Source: Nitrobacteraceae bacterium AZCC 2146
GTDB taxonomy: Bacteria; Pseudomonadota; Alphaproteobacteria; Rhizobiales; Xanthobacteraceae
Direction of reading: 5' to 3'
Assembly (NCBI GenBank): GCA_036924855.1
Contig: JBAGRP010000001.1
Span: 2,108,001 to 2,172,000, forward strand
Length of the DNA stretch: 64,000 bases
This document shows positions 9,034 to 18,588 of this stretch, piece after piece. A program made the translations under genes and the position numbers. How positions within the stretch are numbered: position 1 is the first letter of the stretch; every line of letters begins with the position of its first letter. Below the pieces are notes generated by a model. That model was not told the origin of the DNA, made no database searches, and saw only the letters and a program-made list of their open reading frames with translations.

Positions 9034-9768
9034 TTAAATTTCGGTGACGACGAGGCTGGTCCGCCCAAGGAAAAAGCTGCGGCAATCGCGCAGGCTGCGC
9101 AGCGCGCGATTGAAGTCGCGCCCGGTCGAGACCAGCGCGCGGATCGTCAGCGGATTGCGGGCGATGCCGCGCAGCACCTTGCCAAGATCGATGTCACCGT
9201 TCGGCTTGATCGCGGTGGTCGCCAATTCCGGCAGCGCGCGGCTGGCGGGATCGCTGACCACGCGCAAGGCTGCGAACGGAAGGCCCGCCTCGGCGGCATA
9301 GGCCGCAGCGATATGGCTTTCCATATCGACCGCCGCCGCACCGGTCTCCGAGCGCAAGGCGGCCTTGCCCGCCTGCCCGGTCACGACCTTCTCCACGCCG
9401 ACGAGACCGCCGCGAAACACCGTCTGGCGGCCGACGCCGGCACCGGCGATCAGTTCTTCGCTCAAGGCTTCGGCGGCCGGCCAGCGGCGGTCGCCGGCCA
9501 TGACTTCGGTCGCGATGACGACGGCGCCTGATTTCAACTGGGGATCGAGGCCGCCGGCGACGCCAAAGGAGATCACGCCGCGGACGGTCGAAGGGTCGAA
9601 GCCTGCCAGTAGCGCGCGCAACTGAACGGGATCGCTGGAGCTGCAGATGACGGTCATTCCAGGCCCGGCTGCAATTTTTGCTTCCTGAACCAGCCCCGTC
9701 ACGATCAGTACCGGCCGCGGGTCAATCGAATCACCCACGGTAGCAGTGCCCCCAGCCGCCAAAATCAC
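9034..9768 (-). CDS. hpnG: Hopanoid-associated nucleoside phosphorylase HpnG
   Basis: HpnG removes adenine from adenosylhopane to give the (phospho)ribosyl form. The 244-residue protein resembles the MTA/SAH nucleosidase and purine phosphorylase fold: a Gly-rich start of the core (GVISFGVAGGLDP), the ribose-binding segment AAAVDMES, and the terminal part LPFAALRVVSDPA. Its start overlaps the shc stop by four bases, making it the last gene of the leftward hpnC-D-E-shc-G operon. It ends facing hpnH, with the terminator between them. Confidence 0.88.
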   Translation of the reverse strand: MILAAGGTATVGDSIDPRPVLIVTGLVQEAKIAAGPGMTVICSSSDPVQLRALLAGFDPSTVRGVISFGVAGGLDPQLKSGAVVIATEVMAGDRRWPAAEALSEELIAGAGVGRQTVFRGGLVGVEKVVTGQAGKAALRSETGAAAVDMESHIAAAYAAEAGLPFAALRVVSDPASRALPELATTAIKPNGDIDLGKVLRGIARNPLTIRALVSTGRDFNRALRSLRDCRSFFLGRTSLVVTEI

Positions 9769-11735
9769 ATCCCGACCCCTACCGTCTTGCTGTTGGTGCT
9801 CTTCAAATTCCGAAACCGCGCCAAAGCCCAGAGCGGGAAGAATTTTGAATAGCCATGATAACGCAGATAAAACACCCGAGGAAAGCCAGTGGCCGTGTAA
9901 CGGGCCTCATCCCACAGTCCTTTTTCGGTCTGTGTTGCCATCAGGTAACCCACCCCGCGGGCTACGGCCGGATTTGCGACCTCCCCGGCCGCCATCAAGG
10001 CAAGCAAGGCCCATGCCGTTTGCGAGGCCGTGGTGGGCGCCGCTTCAAATCCCTTGTAATCGAGTCTGTAGCTGACCGCATCCTCGCCCCAGCCTCCGTC
10101 GGCGTTCTGGATCGACAGCAGCCAGGCCACCGCCTTGCGCATCATCGGCTCCTGATGATCGACGCCGGCGGCGTTGAGGGCGCAGAGAACCGACCAGGTG
10201 CCGTAGATATAGTTCAGGCCCCAGCGGCCGTACCAAGAGCCCTCGGCGAGTTGGGTGCGGCGCAGGTAGGCGACGCCGTCGGCCAGCGGCTTGCTGGTCT
10301 CGATGGTCTCGCCGAGCTGCGCCAGCATCGAGACGCAGCGCGCTGTGACGTCCTCGGTCGGCGGATCGAGCAGCGCGCCGTGGTCGGAAAACGGGATGTG
10401 GTTGAGATAGTATTCGAGGTTGTCGACATCGAATGCCGCCCAGCCGCCGTCGCGGCTCTGCATGCCCTCGATCCATTCGCGGCCGCGGTCGATCGCGGTG
10501 TCGTAGTCGTTGCTTCCGGTCTGGCGCCGCGCGCGGTCCATCGCCATCATCACCACCGCGGTGTCGTCGAGATCGGGGTAATAGGCGTTGTTGTACTGAA
10601 ATGCCCAGCCGCCCGGTCGCACGTCGGGCCGCTTCACCGCCCAGTCGCCTTTGACGTCGAGCACCTGCTTCGGCAGCAGCCAGTCGAGGCCTTGCTTGGC
10701 CGGGCCGAAGGCGTCGTCACCGGTCTCAAGCATGGCGTGAGCCGTCAGCGCGGTGTCCCACACCGGCGACACGCAAGGCTGGCAATAGGCCTCGACCTCG
10801 CCAATCACCAGCAGTCTGTCGATGCCGCGGCGGGTGACGGCGCGCGGCGGGTAGTCCGCGGGAAAGCCGAGCACCTCGTACATCATCACGGCGTTGGCCA
10901 TCGGCGGATAGATCGCGCCGAGACCGTCCTCGCCGTTCAGGCGTTCCTCGATGAAGGCCACTGCCTTGGCAATCGCATGCGCGCGCAGCCGCTTCGGGAA
11001 ATACGGCTCGGCGGCGCGCAGCACGATGTCGATGCCGGTGAAGAACGCGAACAGCGCGCGGCCCTGATGCGGCGCGCGGGCGGTCCTGCCGATCTTGGCC
11101 GGGTCCTGCAGGAACAGTTCGTCGATGCCGATCTGGGTCTTGTTCTGCGCGCGCGGCTTCAGCGCCGCCAGCACCATCAGCGGCACGATAGTGGTGCGCG
11201 CCCAGTACGACATCTTGTTGAGATGGAACGGAAACCAGAACGGCAACAGCATGATTTCGACCGGCAGCACCGGCACGCTCTTCCACGTCAGTACGCCGAA
11301 CATCGCCAGCAAGAAGCGGGTGAAGACATTGCTGTGGATCGCGCCACCGCGCGAGCGGATCGCCTCGCGCGCGCGCGCCAGGTGGGGCGCATCGGCGGAG
11401 TGGCCGATCATCTTCAGCGCGAAGTACGCCTTCACGCTGGCGCTCATATCGAAGGGGCCGTCCTGCACCAGCGCCCAGCCGCCATGGGTGCCCTGGGTGC
11501 GGAGCAGATAGACCGCAATCTTGCCTTCGAGCGCGGCATCGACGGGCTCGCCGAGAAAATGGCGCAGCAGCACATATTCGGAGGGGATCGTGCCGTCGGC
11601 TTCGAGCTCGAACACCCAGTGACCGTCGGGCTGGCGGAAGTCGAGCAAACCATGTTTCGCCGACGCGATGCTGTTTTCGAGCGCCGCGTTTTCCACTGTG
11701 ACCTCAGGAATGACCGATAGCATCGCGTTCGACAT
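9765..11735 (-). CDS. shc: Squalene-hopene cyclase
   Basis: Cyclises squalene to hopene and diplopterol, the committed hopanoid step, as a monotopic membrane enzyme. The 656-residue protein has the catalytic motif Asp388-Leu-Asp-Asp-Thr-Ala, where the Asp protonates squalene. It also has several QW repeats, for example QSRDGGWAAF, QNADGGWGE and QTEKGLWDEA. Length is normal for the family. It is also named hpnF. The gene overlaps hpnG by four bases and follows hpnE after 36 bp, within one operon. Confidence 0.97.
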   Translation of the reverse strand: MSNAMLSVIPEVTVENAALENSIASAKHGLLDFRQPDGHWVFELEADGTIPSEYVLLRHFLGEPVDAALEGKIAVYLLRTQGTHGGWALVQDGPFDMSASVKAYFALKMIGHSADAPHLARAREAIRSRGGAIHSNVFTRFLLAMFGVLTWKSVPVLPVEIMLLPFWFPFHLNKMSYWARTTIVPLMVLAALKPRAQNKTQIGIDELFLQDPAKIGRTARAPHQGRALFAFFTGIDIVLRAAEPYFPKRLRAHAIAKAVAFIEERLNGEDGLGAIYPPMANAVMMYEVLGFPADYPPRAVTRRGIDRLLVIGEVEAYCQPCVSPVWDTALTAHAMLETGDDAFGPAKQGLDWLLPKQVLDVKGDWAVKRPDVRPGGWAFQYNNAYYPDLDDTAVVMMAMDRARRQTGSNDYDTAIDRGREWIEGMQSRDGGWAAFDVDNLEYYLNHIPFSDHGALLDPPTEDVTARCVSMLAQLGETIETSKPLADGVAYLRRTQLAEGSWYGRWGLNYIYGTWSVLCALNAAGVDHQEPMMRKAVAWLLSIQNADGGWGEDAVSYRLDYKGFEAAPTTASQTAWALLALMAAGEVANPAVARGVGYLMATQTEKGLWDEARYTATGFPRVFYLRYHGYSKFFPLWALARFRNLKSTNSKTVGVGM

Positions 11736-11771
11736 GTCTATGTACTCGTCGTAAAATAGTCTCGTTGGCGA

Positions 11772-13028
11772 TCACGCCTGCCGCATCGCCAGCACGAGGT
11801 CCGCAGCGCGGTCGCCGGAGCGCACCGAGCCTTCGATGGTGGCGGGCAATCCGGTATCCGTCCAGTCGCCGGCGAGAAACAGGTTCTTGAAGCTGGTGAC
11901 CGGGCCGGGACGCAGCGCGTTCTGTTCTGGCGTCGCCTCGAAAGTGGCGCGGCGTTCGCGCACGATCTGCCACGGTGGCAGTTCGCCCTTGATGCCTGCA
12001 GTCTTGCAGATGTCGTCCCAGATCGCCTGCGCCAGTTCCTCGCGCGGCATATCGACGAGGCGGTCGCCGTTGCTGATGGTGATCGAGAGCCGCTGCGGAA
12101 ACGCGAACAACCATTCGACGATGCCGCCGACCACGCCGGTCAGTGCCGGCAGGCCCGGCGGCGGATCGAAACGGAAATGCGCATTGACGATGGCGCGGAA
12201 TTTCGTCGGGGCCTTCAACCCGGGCAGCAGCGAGGTCGCGGCGCGCGGCGGCACCGCCATGACGACGACGTCATCGGCACCAAGCGCGATCGTATCGTCG
12301 GCGCCGAATTTGAGTTCGCCGACACGCTCGCCGGACATCGTGTAGCCGCGCAGCTCATGGCCGAAATGAATGCCGGCGCCCTTGGCGCGCAGCAGCTCGA
12401 TCGCGGGTTCGACGAGAACGGCGCTGAGACCATCGCGCGCGATCAGTGGGCGGCAGGCCTGCCCGCCGGCCAGCAGCGTTTCGCGCACGATTGCACCGGC
12501 GAGGCCTGCGGAGCCTTCCGGCGGATCGACGTTGAGGGCGGCCAGCAGCAGCGGCTGCACCAGCCGGTCATAGAGAACGCCTTCGCAGCGAATGGCGTCG
12601 CCTACCAGCCGGTTCGGCGATGACCAGATCAGCGGCGCCAGCGCGAGGTAATCACCGACGCCGGTGTCGGGCACGCGCCGTGTCTTGTCGAACAGCCAGG
12701 TCGGAATCCTGCCGTCGCCGAGATCGAGTTGCCAGCGCTTGCCGGTCTTGATATCGGCGAAAGCGAACTGCGCGCGCGCCGGCCCGACCAGACCCGCTTC
12801 GGTGCCGATCGATTTCGCATAGGCGGTTGCGTGGCTGTTACCAGACAACAGCAGATGGTTGCCATTATCTATGGTCAGCTGCGTCTGCGCGTCGAAATAG
12901 GAGCGGCAGCGGCCGCCGGCCTGCTGGGTGGCCTCGTGGACGTGGACCTTGAAATTCGCATTGGCGAGCCGCACCGCGGCGGCCAGCCCGGAAATTCCGG
13001 CACCGATGATGTGAGCGGTCTTTTGCAT
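11772..13028 (-). CDS. hpnE: Hydroxysqualene dehydroxylase / squalene-associated FAD enzyme HpnE
   Basis: In the HpnC-D-E route squalene is made from farnesyl diphosphate through presqualene diphosphate and hydroxysqualene; HpnE performs the final reduction. The 418-residue protein begins with an FAD dinucleotide-binding fold (AHIIGAGISGLAAAVRLA, then VHEATQQAGGRC) and ends with the amine-oxidase-type motif FLAGDWTDTGLPATIEG. The start shares an ATGA with the hpnD stop at 13026-13030. Confidence 0.93.
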   Translation of the reverse strand: MQKTAHIIGAGISGLAAAVRLANANFKVHVHEATQQAGGRCRSYFDAQTQLTIDNGNHLLLSGNSHATAYAKSIGTEAGLVGPARAQFAFADIKTGKRWQLDLGDGRIPTWLFDKTRRVPDTGVGDYLALAPLIWSSPNRLVGDAIRCEGVLYDRLVQPLLLAALNVDPPEGSAGLAGAIVRETLLAGGQACRPLIARDGLSAVLVEPAIELLRAKGAGIHFGHELRGYTMSGERVGELKFGADDTIALGADDVVVMAVPPRAATSLLPGLKAPTKFRAIVNAHFRFDPPPGLPALTGVVGGIVEWLFAFPQRLSITISNGDRLVDMPREELAQAIWDDICKTAGIKGELPPWQIVRERRATFEATPEQNALRPGPVTSFKNLFLAGDWTDTGLPATIEGSVRSGDRAADLVLAMRQA

Positions 13029-13870
13029 CAGATGATGCCGTATTGCAGCAGGATCGCCATCTTGGACGCCTTGCCGAGACGAACCGCATTGCGCGGCAAC
13101 GCGAAGCCACGCACCATCAGCAGTTCCAGAATCTTGCGATAGTATTTCGACATGATCCGCGGCGCCCGCACCGCGCGTCTTTTGTTACGGCTCATGATCT
13201 CGTCGGACTTCTCGAAGTGCGCCCGCGCCCGCATTACCAGCGGCGCGCAGACCTTCGGCAATGCAGGGCTCGCGATCACCACACTGGGATCGCTTGACGT
13301 GATGCCGGCGTGAAACAGCATTTCGCGCGGCAAATACAGACGGCCGATGCCGGCGTCCTCGTCGAGGTCGCGCAGAATGTTGGTCAATTGCAGCGCGCGG
13401 CCGAGATGATGCGCGAGCAGGATGCCATCGGCATCCGGCAGGCCGAACACCTTGACGGAGAGACGGCCGACCGCGCTGGCGACACGGTCGCAATACAGGT
13501 CAAGCGTTGCATCGTCCGGCGCGCGGATGTCGGCAGGCACGTCCATTTCCATGCCATCGATGACGGCGAGGAAATCCTCGCGGCGCATGCCGAATTGCGC
13601 GATCGGCGCCACGTAATCGCGCACCCGCGCCGGCGGATGCCCTGCATAAAGTGCGTCGATATCTTCACGCCACTGCTGCAAGGCGGCCAGCCGCTCGTCG
13701 CGCGGACCATCGGAATCCGCGATGTCGTCGACCTGGCGGCAGAAACTGTAGATCTGAAACATCGCGTCGCGCTGCGCACGCGGCAGGATCCGCATCGCGG
13801 CGTAAAACGAGCTGCCTACCGCGATGCCCTGGGCCTCGCATTTTTCCGGTTCGGTATTCATCTGGTTCAT
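13028..13870 (-). CDS. hpnD: Presqualene diphosphate synthase HpnD
   Basis: A 280-residue trans-isoprenyl diphosphate (squalene/phytoene synthase) enzyme that condenses two farnesyl diphosphates into presqualene diphosphate. The first Asp-rich motif is VDDIADSD (Asp48-Asp52) and the second is RDLDEDAGIGRLYLP. It overlaps hpnC upstream and hpnE downstream by ATGA, so the three are translationally coupled. Confidence 0.94.
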   Translation of the reverse strand: MNQMNTEPEKCEAQGIAVGSSFYAAMRILPRAQRDAMFQIYSFCRQVDDIADSDGPRDERLAALQQWREDIDALYAGHPPARVRDYVAPIAQFGMRREDFLAVIDGMEMDVPADIRAPDDATLDLYCDRVASAVGRLSVKVFGLPDADGILLAHHLGRALQLTNILRDLDEDAGIGRLYLPREMLFHAGITSSDPSVVIASPALPKVCAPLVMRARAHFEKSDEIMSRNKRRAVRAPRIMSKYYRKILELLMVRGFALPRNAVRLGKASKMAILLQYGII

Positions 13871-14745
13871 GCGCCGGGCGTCGAGCGGGACAGTGGCGCG
13901 CTGCCGGTGGCACGGCGCCAGATGCCGGCGGCAAGACCGCTCAGGCCGTAGCCGACCAGTTCAAGTTTCGACAGATGCACGCGCTGGCTCAGGGGATCGC
14001 GGACCTTCAGCAGCGCGAGTATCTGATAGGCGTAGGTCTGGATCACCGAAATCTCGCAACCGAGGCGGGTATCGGCGACATGCACCGCCAGCACGTCGCT
14101 TTCACGCAACAGCGCTTCGGTCTTGTCGGCTAGGTCCTGGATACAGGACAGCAGCGCCGGCGATGCCTGCTTCTGCTTGAGGTCGGCATGCGTCGCGCCG
14201 TAGCGCGCCAGCGTATCGTCGGGAATGTAGACGCGGTCGAGGTCGCGGTAGTCGGCGCCACAATCCTGCAGGTGGTTGTTGACCTGCAGGGCCGCGCAGA
14301 GCGCGTCCGAGGCGGCCCAGGTGGCTTTGCTCTCGCCGTGCACGTCGAGCATGAAGCGCCCGACCGGCATGGCGGAATACGAACAATAGTGGATCAATTC
14401 ATCCCAATTGGCATAGCGCCGCCGGTTGACGTCCATCCGGAATGCGGTGAGCACGTCCAGGGCGTGGCGCGGCGGCATCGCGCGCGTGGCGAAGGCGGCG
14501 CGCAGGGCGACGGCTTCCGGCTGGCCTTCGCCCTGCCCCAGCAGATCGGCCTCAAGTTCGTCCAGTAACGCCAGCTTCCTGGCGTCTTCGAGCGTGGCAT
14601 GGTCGGCGATGTCGTCGGCCGTGCGGACGAAATTGTAGAAGGCGAGAATCAGCGCCCGGTGGCGCGGATGGATGATCCACGACGCGACCGGGAAATTCTC
14701 GTCGCGATGGGTTTTGCCAGATCGGAGGTCGCTCGCAGGGGTCAT
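13867..14745 (-). CDS. hpnC: Hydroxysqualene synthase HpnC
   Basis: A paralogue of HpnD that converts presqualene diphosphate to hydroxysqualene. The 292-residue protein has RTADDIADHA at residues 41-50 and a second motif that departs from the classical pattern (NHLQDCGADYRDLDRVYIP), as is usual for HpnC. The ATG at 14745 (MTPASDLRSG) is preferred. A longer frame opens at 14835 but its extra 30 residues look non-coding. It is the first gene of the leftward operon; its promoter should lie in 14746-14962. Confidence 0.92.
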   Translation of the reverse strand: MTPASDLRSGKTHRDENFPVASWIIHPRHRALILAFYNFVRTADDIADHATLEDARKLALLDELEADLLGQGEGQPEAVALRAAFATRAMPPRHALDVLTAFRMDVNRRRYANWDELIHYCSYSAMPVGRFMLDVHGESKATWAASDALCAALQVNNHLQDCGADYRDLDRVYIPDDTLARYGATHADLKQKQASPALLSCIQDLADKTEALLRESDVLAVHVADTRLGCEISVIQTYAYQILALLKVRDPLSQRVHLSKLELVGYGLSGLAAGIWRRATGSAPLSRSTPGA

Positions 14746-14962
14746 CAGGAACTGGCTACGTTGGATTGGAACATGACTGGCCCGTCCACCGCCATATCCC
14801 GGAATACCGGCGGCGGGTCGGTCGCGGACCCCCATATAGGGGAAATTCGCAGGCTAAACCAATGCCAATATACCGATTTTCGCCGGCCCGCGCCGGGCGG
14901 GATCACGTCGCGGCGGGCCCGCGGCATCGCCACGGGCCGCAGCCCCGTCACATCGACAGAGA

Positions 14963-15196
14963 TTATTGGCCGTGGCTGACCAGCACTGCGTCGCAGGCCT
15001 TGGACAGCTTGGGGCGGTTTTCCTTGAGGCAGGACAGAATGACGAGGTCGCCCTGATCCATCAGCGGGCGACAAAAGCGCTGAACGTCGCGCGTGCAGGC
15101 CTTCTGCTCCTGTTCCGTACCACTGCGCTGCTGAGCCAGTGCGCCCGTCGAGGCGGATACGGAAAGCACGGACAGTACCAAGAAAAATTTACGCAT
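14963..15196 (-). CDS. Small secreted cysteine-rich protein
   Basis: A 77-residue protein with a clear signal peptide (MRKFFLVLSVLSVSASTGALA). The mature part has four cysteines in the spacing CTRDVQRFC...SCLKENRPKLSKAC, which resembles the single 'cysteine-rich repeat' domain found in many small rhizobial periplasmic proteins; two disulfides are likely. A strong ribosome site (GAAGGAAG) lies just before the ATG at 15196. Function is unknown. It reads in the same direction as hpnC, 217 bp upstream of it, and is probably a separate unit. Confidence 0.8.
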   Translation of the reverse strand: MRKFFLVLSVLSVSASTGALAQQRSGTEQEQKACTRDVQRFCRPLMDQGDLVILSCLKENRPKLSKACDAVLVSHGQ

Positions 15197-15551
15197 TGTC
15201 TTCCTTCAGTATGGTGACGAGATTTCAGCCCGCATGGTGCATAGCATAAACAGAAACGTTCGCATCGCCGGTGCGGCCTTATCTTCAGGCACTTAGGCGG
15301 ATTAGCGTCGATGGATGCAATGAAGCCACAGAATATCGAAGTGCGTCAAAAGCCACCGACAGTTGCGGCCAAATCGGTTCTGCCGCGCTGACCCGCAGCT
15401 TCCCGGTCACGGAACTTTCAGCGCCACCGCCGGTGACGGGGTACTTTCAGCTATGATAATCCAATTGAACCAAAAGTGGCGCAGCGACACTTAAACTTCG
15501 ATGCAGCGCGACATATCTCCGTTGAACAGCGCCATTTGTGGGAAAAGCGAC
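15197..15551. other. Intergenic region with imperfect direct repeat
   Basis: This 355-bp gap between two divergent small secreted-protein genes holds no convincing reading frame. Its one visible structure is a pair of imperfect direct repeats, CCGGTCACGGAACTTTCAGC at 15403-15422 and a near copy (CCGGTGACGG..ACTTTCAGC) at 15430-15451, about 100 bp upstream of the rightward gene. Role unknown. Confidence 0.5.
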
Positions 15552-16052
15552 ATGAAACCGTTAGCTGCGAAGTTGTTGGGACAGGCGATCAGGGCCGCCG
15601 GTGCAGGCGCCATTTTGATGCTGTCGGTGACCGCAAGTCAGGCCCAGTCAGGCCCCTTCGCCGGATTTGACGGGTCGTGGAACGGCAATGGCACGGTCTC
15701 GCTGTCGGACGGGACGACGGAGCGTATCCGCTGCCGGGCCACCTATAAGGTCGATGGCGGCGGCAGCGCCCTCGCACAAACCCTGCGTTGCGCCAGCGAC
15801 AGCTACAAGTTCGACCTCAGCAGCAACGTCACCAGCCAGGGCAACAACGTCACCGGCAGCTGGAGCGAAGCCAGCCGCAATGTCTACGGCAATCTGCAGG
15901 GTCGCGCCGGAGGCGGCCAGATTGACGTGTTCGTTGAGGCCGCCGGCTTCGCCGCCAATATCACGCTGACGACCCGCGGCAACAAGCAGTCGGTGTCGAT
16001 CAGTTCGAAGGGCGAAATCCGCGGTGTCTCGATCAATATGATCAAGAGCTGA
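15552..16052 (+). CDS. Secreted protein of unknown function (beta-rich)
   Basis: A 166-residue protein with a signal peptide ending near VTASQA-QSGPF. The mature part alternates short polar and hydrophobic stretches (FDGSWNGNGTVSLSDG, GNNVTGSWSEASRNVYG), suggesting a lipocalin-like or other beta-barrel fold. Two cysteines (IRCRATYK and LRCASD) may form a disulfide. The ATG at 15552 has GGGAAAAG ahead of it; a longer frame from 15501 adds non-signal residues and is rejected. I do not recognise a characterised homologue. Confidence 0.75.
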   Translation: MKPLAAKLLGQAIRAAGAGAILMLSVTASQAQSGPFAGFDGSWNGNGTVSLSDGTTERIRCRATYKVDGGGSALAQTLRCASDSYKFDLSSNVTSQGNNVTGSWSEASRNVYGNLQGRAGGGQIDVFVEAAGFAANITLTTRGNKQSVSISSKGEIRGVSINMIKS

Positions 16053-16069
16053 GGCGGACCGCTCCGCTT

Positions 16070-16262
16070 CGAGGCGACGCCCGGCATCGCGTCCCGGACG
16101 CGGTGCAGCCCTACGATGCGAAGCATCGCCTGGCTTCACGCTGCTCCGCAGATCCGGGACCCATCCTCTTTATGCTTCAATATTGTGGACCCCGGATCAG
16201 CAACGCACCACGCCGCAACAGCGGCGCGTTGCGCTACATCCGGGGCACGAGGCTTTCGCCTC
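16070..16262. repeat. Intergenic palindromic repeat (family C)
   Basis: Two nested inverted pairs fill the gap after the secreted protein: GTCCCGGA (16091-16098) with TCCGGGAC (16153-16160), and CCCCGGAT (16190-16197) with ATCCGGGG (16238-16245). A small CGATGC-GAA-GCATCG hairpin sits at 16114-16128. I recall similar 'cccggat...atccggg' elements between genes in Bradyrhizobium; copy number was not checked. It could fold into long RNA hairpins and end transcription. Confidence 0.6.
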
Positions 16263-16274
16263 ATTCCGCTGGCA

Positions 16275-17786
16275 TCACGCGACAACCTCGTCGCAGAGAT
16301 AGCGATTGATCTGGTAGGGACGCGCCGCCAATCCGGGGCAGAACGAAGACACGACAGGTTGAAGGCGGACAAAGAGATCGCGCCACTCGGCGTTGAGATT
16401 CTCGAGACGATCGCGCGCCGCCTCGGCTTCTCGCGCCAGCTTTGCCATATCCAAGGTTAGCAGACGCCCGTCGCGAACCACAAAGGTCCCACCGATCATC
16501 ACGTGGCGCACCGACGTCGCATCCTCGACATGGACGAGCTGATTGACAGTCCAGTTGTGCGGTATCCAGTTGATCGCCCCGAGATCCACAAAAACGATGT
16601 CGGCCTTGTAACCGGGGGCCAGCAAACCAGCGTTGGAAAGGCCGAGCGCCCGCGCTGAACCGACCGTCGCGGCATGGTAGATCTCCTCGACCGCCGCCCA
16701 GCCGCGCGGATCGGGGCCCTGCACCTTCGAGACCATCGACGCATAACGCATGGCCTCGTACATATTCTGGTTGTCGGAGCAATTCGCCCCGTCGGTGCCG
16801 ATACCGACGTTGACGCCGAGGTCGAGCGCGCGGCGCAGTCGAAAGTGACCGTTGCCAAGCCGCATGTTGCTGCCGGCATTGTGCGCCAGCGATGCGCCGC
16901 GATCCGCCATCAAGCGGAAATCATCGTCGTCCAGCCACACCGCATGGGCCGCCGTAAAATTCTCGTCGATCAGGCCCAACCTGTCGAGATGCGAGATCAG
17001 CGACTTGCCGTAACGCTCCTTGCCGACCACGGCCTGCACTTTGCTTTCACCGACGTGACTGTGCATGGCGACGCCATGATCCCGCGCCAGTCGCGAGCAG
17101 CCGCACATGAAGCTGTCGCTGCAGTGAATAGGAATCGTGGGGGCAACTGCGGGCCGGATGTCCTGCGAGGACCATGTCCAGCGATCGAGGATCGATCCGA
17201 TGGCGGCGATCGTCCGATCGCCGGGTCCAAGCCTCAGCGTATCGACCTTCTGCCTGAGATCGTCCGGCAGGGCGTCGCGAAGGCCCGGGATGGCTTCGTA
17301 GAAACTATGGTCCGCCACCATCGGCGCCAGCACGGCGCGCATCCCAATCTCCGCGTAGGCTTCGGCCACGGCGTCCATGCCATCGATGCTTGGCGCAGGG
17401 AATTCGTAGTAAAGGTCGTAAGCCGCGGTGCAGCCTTTCAGAATCATCTCCGCGGCCCCGATCTGGGTGGTCAGCTTCTTGTCCTGGAGCGATCGGCCGC
17501 CGGTGATCCAGGGGCCGGCTGCCAGAAGGAGCTCCAGCGTCCACTTGTCGCCTTGCCCGCGGGCGAGCCCGCCGTGGCCATGAGTGTGGGCGTTGATGAG
17601 GCCCGCATGAACCAGCAGACCGGACGCATCGACGATGTTCGCGCCTTCGGGAGCCGCGAGGTTTGCGCCGATCTCTTTGATAATCCCGTCCTTGATCAGA
17701 ATGTCGCCCTTGACGCCGCGACGCGAGCCGGCGTCGGAAATGAGGGCGTCGCGGATCAGCACGTATCCCGGATAGTTCTTTGCCAT
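16275..17786 (-). CDS. Amidohydrolase, MTA/SAH deaminase or chlorohydrolase type
   Basis: A 503-residue metal-dependent hydrolase of the cytosine deaminase/ATZ-TRZ group. It shows the metal-binding His67-x-His69 (INAHTHGHGG), a later histidine in MHSHVGES, HAVW, and the metal Asp in GIGTDGANCSDNQNMYEAMR. Members deaminate aminated purines, pyrimidines or triazines, or remove halide. It is the last gene of a four-gene leftward operon with an NMT1/THI5-type ABC importer (10 bp after the permease), so the importer most likely brings in its substrate, a nitrogen heterocycle. The precise substrate cannot be read. Confidence 0.86.
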   Translation of the reverse strand: MAKNYPGYVLIRDALISDAGSRRGVKGDILIKDGIIKEIGANLAAPEGANIVDASGLLVHAGLINAHTHGHGGLARGQGDKWTLELLLAAGPWITGGRSLQDKKLTTQIGAAEMILKGCTAAYDLYYEFPAPSIDGMDAVAEAYAEIGMRAVLAPMVADHSFYEAIPGLRDALPDDLRQKVDTLRLGPGDRTIAAIGSILDRWTWSSQDIRPAVAPTIPIHCSDSFMCGCSRLARDHGVAMHSHVGESKVQAVVGKERYGKSLISHLDRLGLIDENFTAAHAVWLDDDDFRLMADRGASLAHNAGSNMRLGNGHFRLRRALDLGVNVGIGTDGANCSDNQNMYEAMRYASMVSKVQGPDPRGWAAVEEIYHAATVGSARALGLSNAGLLAPGYKADIVFVDLGAINWIPHNWTVNQLVHVEDATSVRHVMIGGTFVVRDGRLLTLDMAKLAREAEAARDRLENLNAEWRDLFVRLQPVVSSFCPGLAARPYQINRYLCDEVVA

Positions 17787-17796
17787 TGGACCTGAC

Positions 17797-18588
17797 CTAG
17801 TTTTCTTCGTTGGAGTTTTTTTCCAGATTGCTCGACCACGGCACGAGCAGGCGTTCGGTAACTTCGACCAGCTGGAACAGCGCGATGCCCATGATGGCGA
17901 GGATCACCACGGCGCCGAACGCCACCGGTGTCCGGAAGAAAGCCATCGAGGTCTGGATCAGGTAGCCAAGGCCCGTATCCGCACCGACGAATTCGGCGAC
18001 CACCGCTCCCACCACGCACAGCGCAGCTGCGACTCGCAAGCCGCCGAACACGAACGGCAGGGCGTAAGGGAGACGGATGCGCAGCAACTCCTGGACGCGA
18101 TTCGCCCGGCACGAGCGCCCAAGCTCGATCAGTTCGGGCGGCGTTGCCAGCAGACCGGCCACCGAACTCACCACGAGCGGAAAGAACGCGACTAGGAAGG
18201 TGATGATCACGCGCGAAAACTCGTTAGCGCCGAGCGCAACCAGCAGGATCGGCGCGAGCGCGACCTTCGGCACGGATTGCGTGAGAACGAGCAGCGGGTA
18301 AATCGCCGCTGAAACCGTTCGTGAACTCGCGATCAGCATGGCGAGCGGCAGGCTGACGACGATCGAGGCCAGCAGACCTAGCAACACGGTCCTCAATGTC
18401 GTTGCCGTGTGCATAGCAATGTTGGGCCAGATCGGCACGACAGCCATCCAGATTGCGCTCGGCGCAGGTAACAGGAACGGCCTGACACTGAACGCCCTGC
18501 AAATCACCTCCCAGCCGACCAGCACGGAAAGGGTGGAGAGCAGGACTGGAAGATTTCGCCGACCCCATGCTGCGGCACTAATGAGCAC
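17797..18588 (-). CDS. ABC importer permease (SsuC/TauC type)
   Basis: A 263-residue inner-membrane permease with about six hydrophobic segments and the BPD-type cytoplasmic loop (ELIELGRSCRANRVQELLRIRLPYALPFVFGG) that contacts the ATPase. This subtype transports sulfonates, nitrate, taurine and pyrimidine-like compounds. The start overlaps the ATPase gene by 11 bp. Confidence 0.9.
   Translation of the reverse strand: MLISAAAWGRRNLPVLLSTLSVLVGWEVICRAFSVRPFLLPAPSAIWMAVVPIWPNIAMHTATTLRTVLLGLLASIVVSLPLAMLIASSRTVSAAIYPLLVLTQSVPKVALAPILLVALGANEFSRVIITFLVAFFPLVVSSVAGLLATPPELIELGRSCRANRVQELLRIRLPYALPFVFGGLRVAAALCVVGAVVAEFVGADTGLGYLIQTSMAFFRTPVAFGAVVILAIMGIALFQLVEVTERLLVPWSSNLEKNSNEEN

Noticed and set aside
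7506..9068. Open frame antisense to hpnH (520 codons)
   Set aside because: Opposes two certain genes and crosses the terminator hairpin; no domain.
9855..11720. Long open frame antisense to shc (621 codons)
   Set aside because: Arg/His/Gln-rich composition with no domain; it is the usual mirror frame of a GC-rich gene, and shc is certain.
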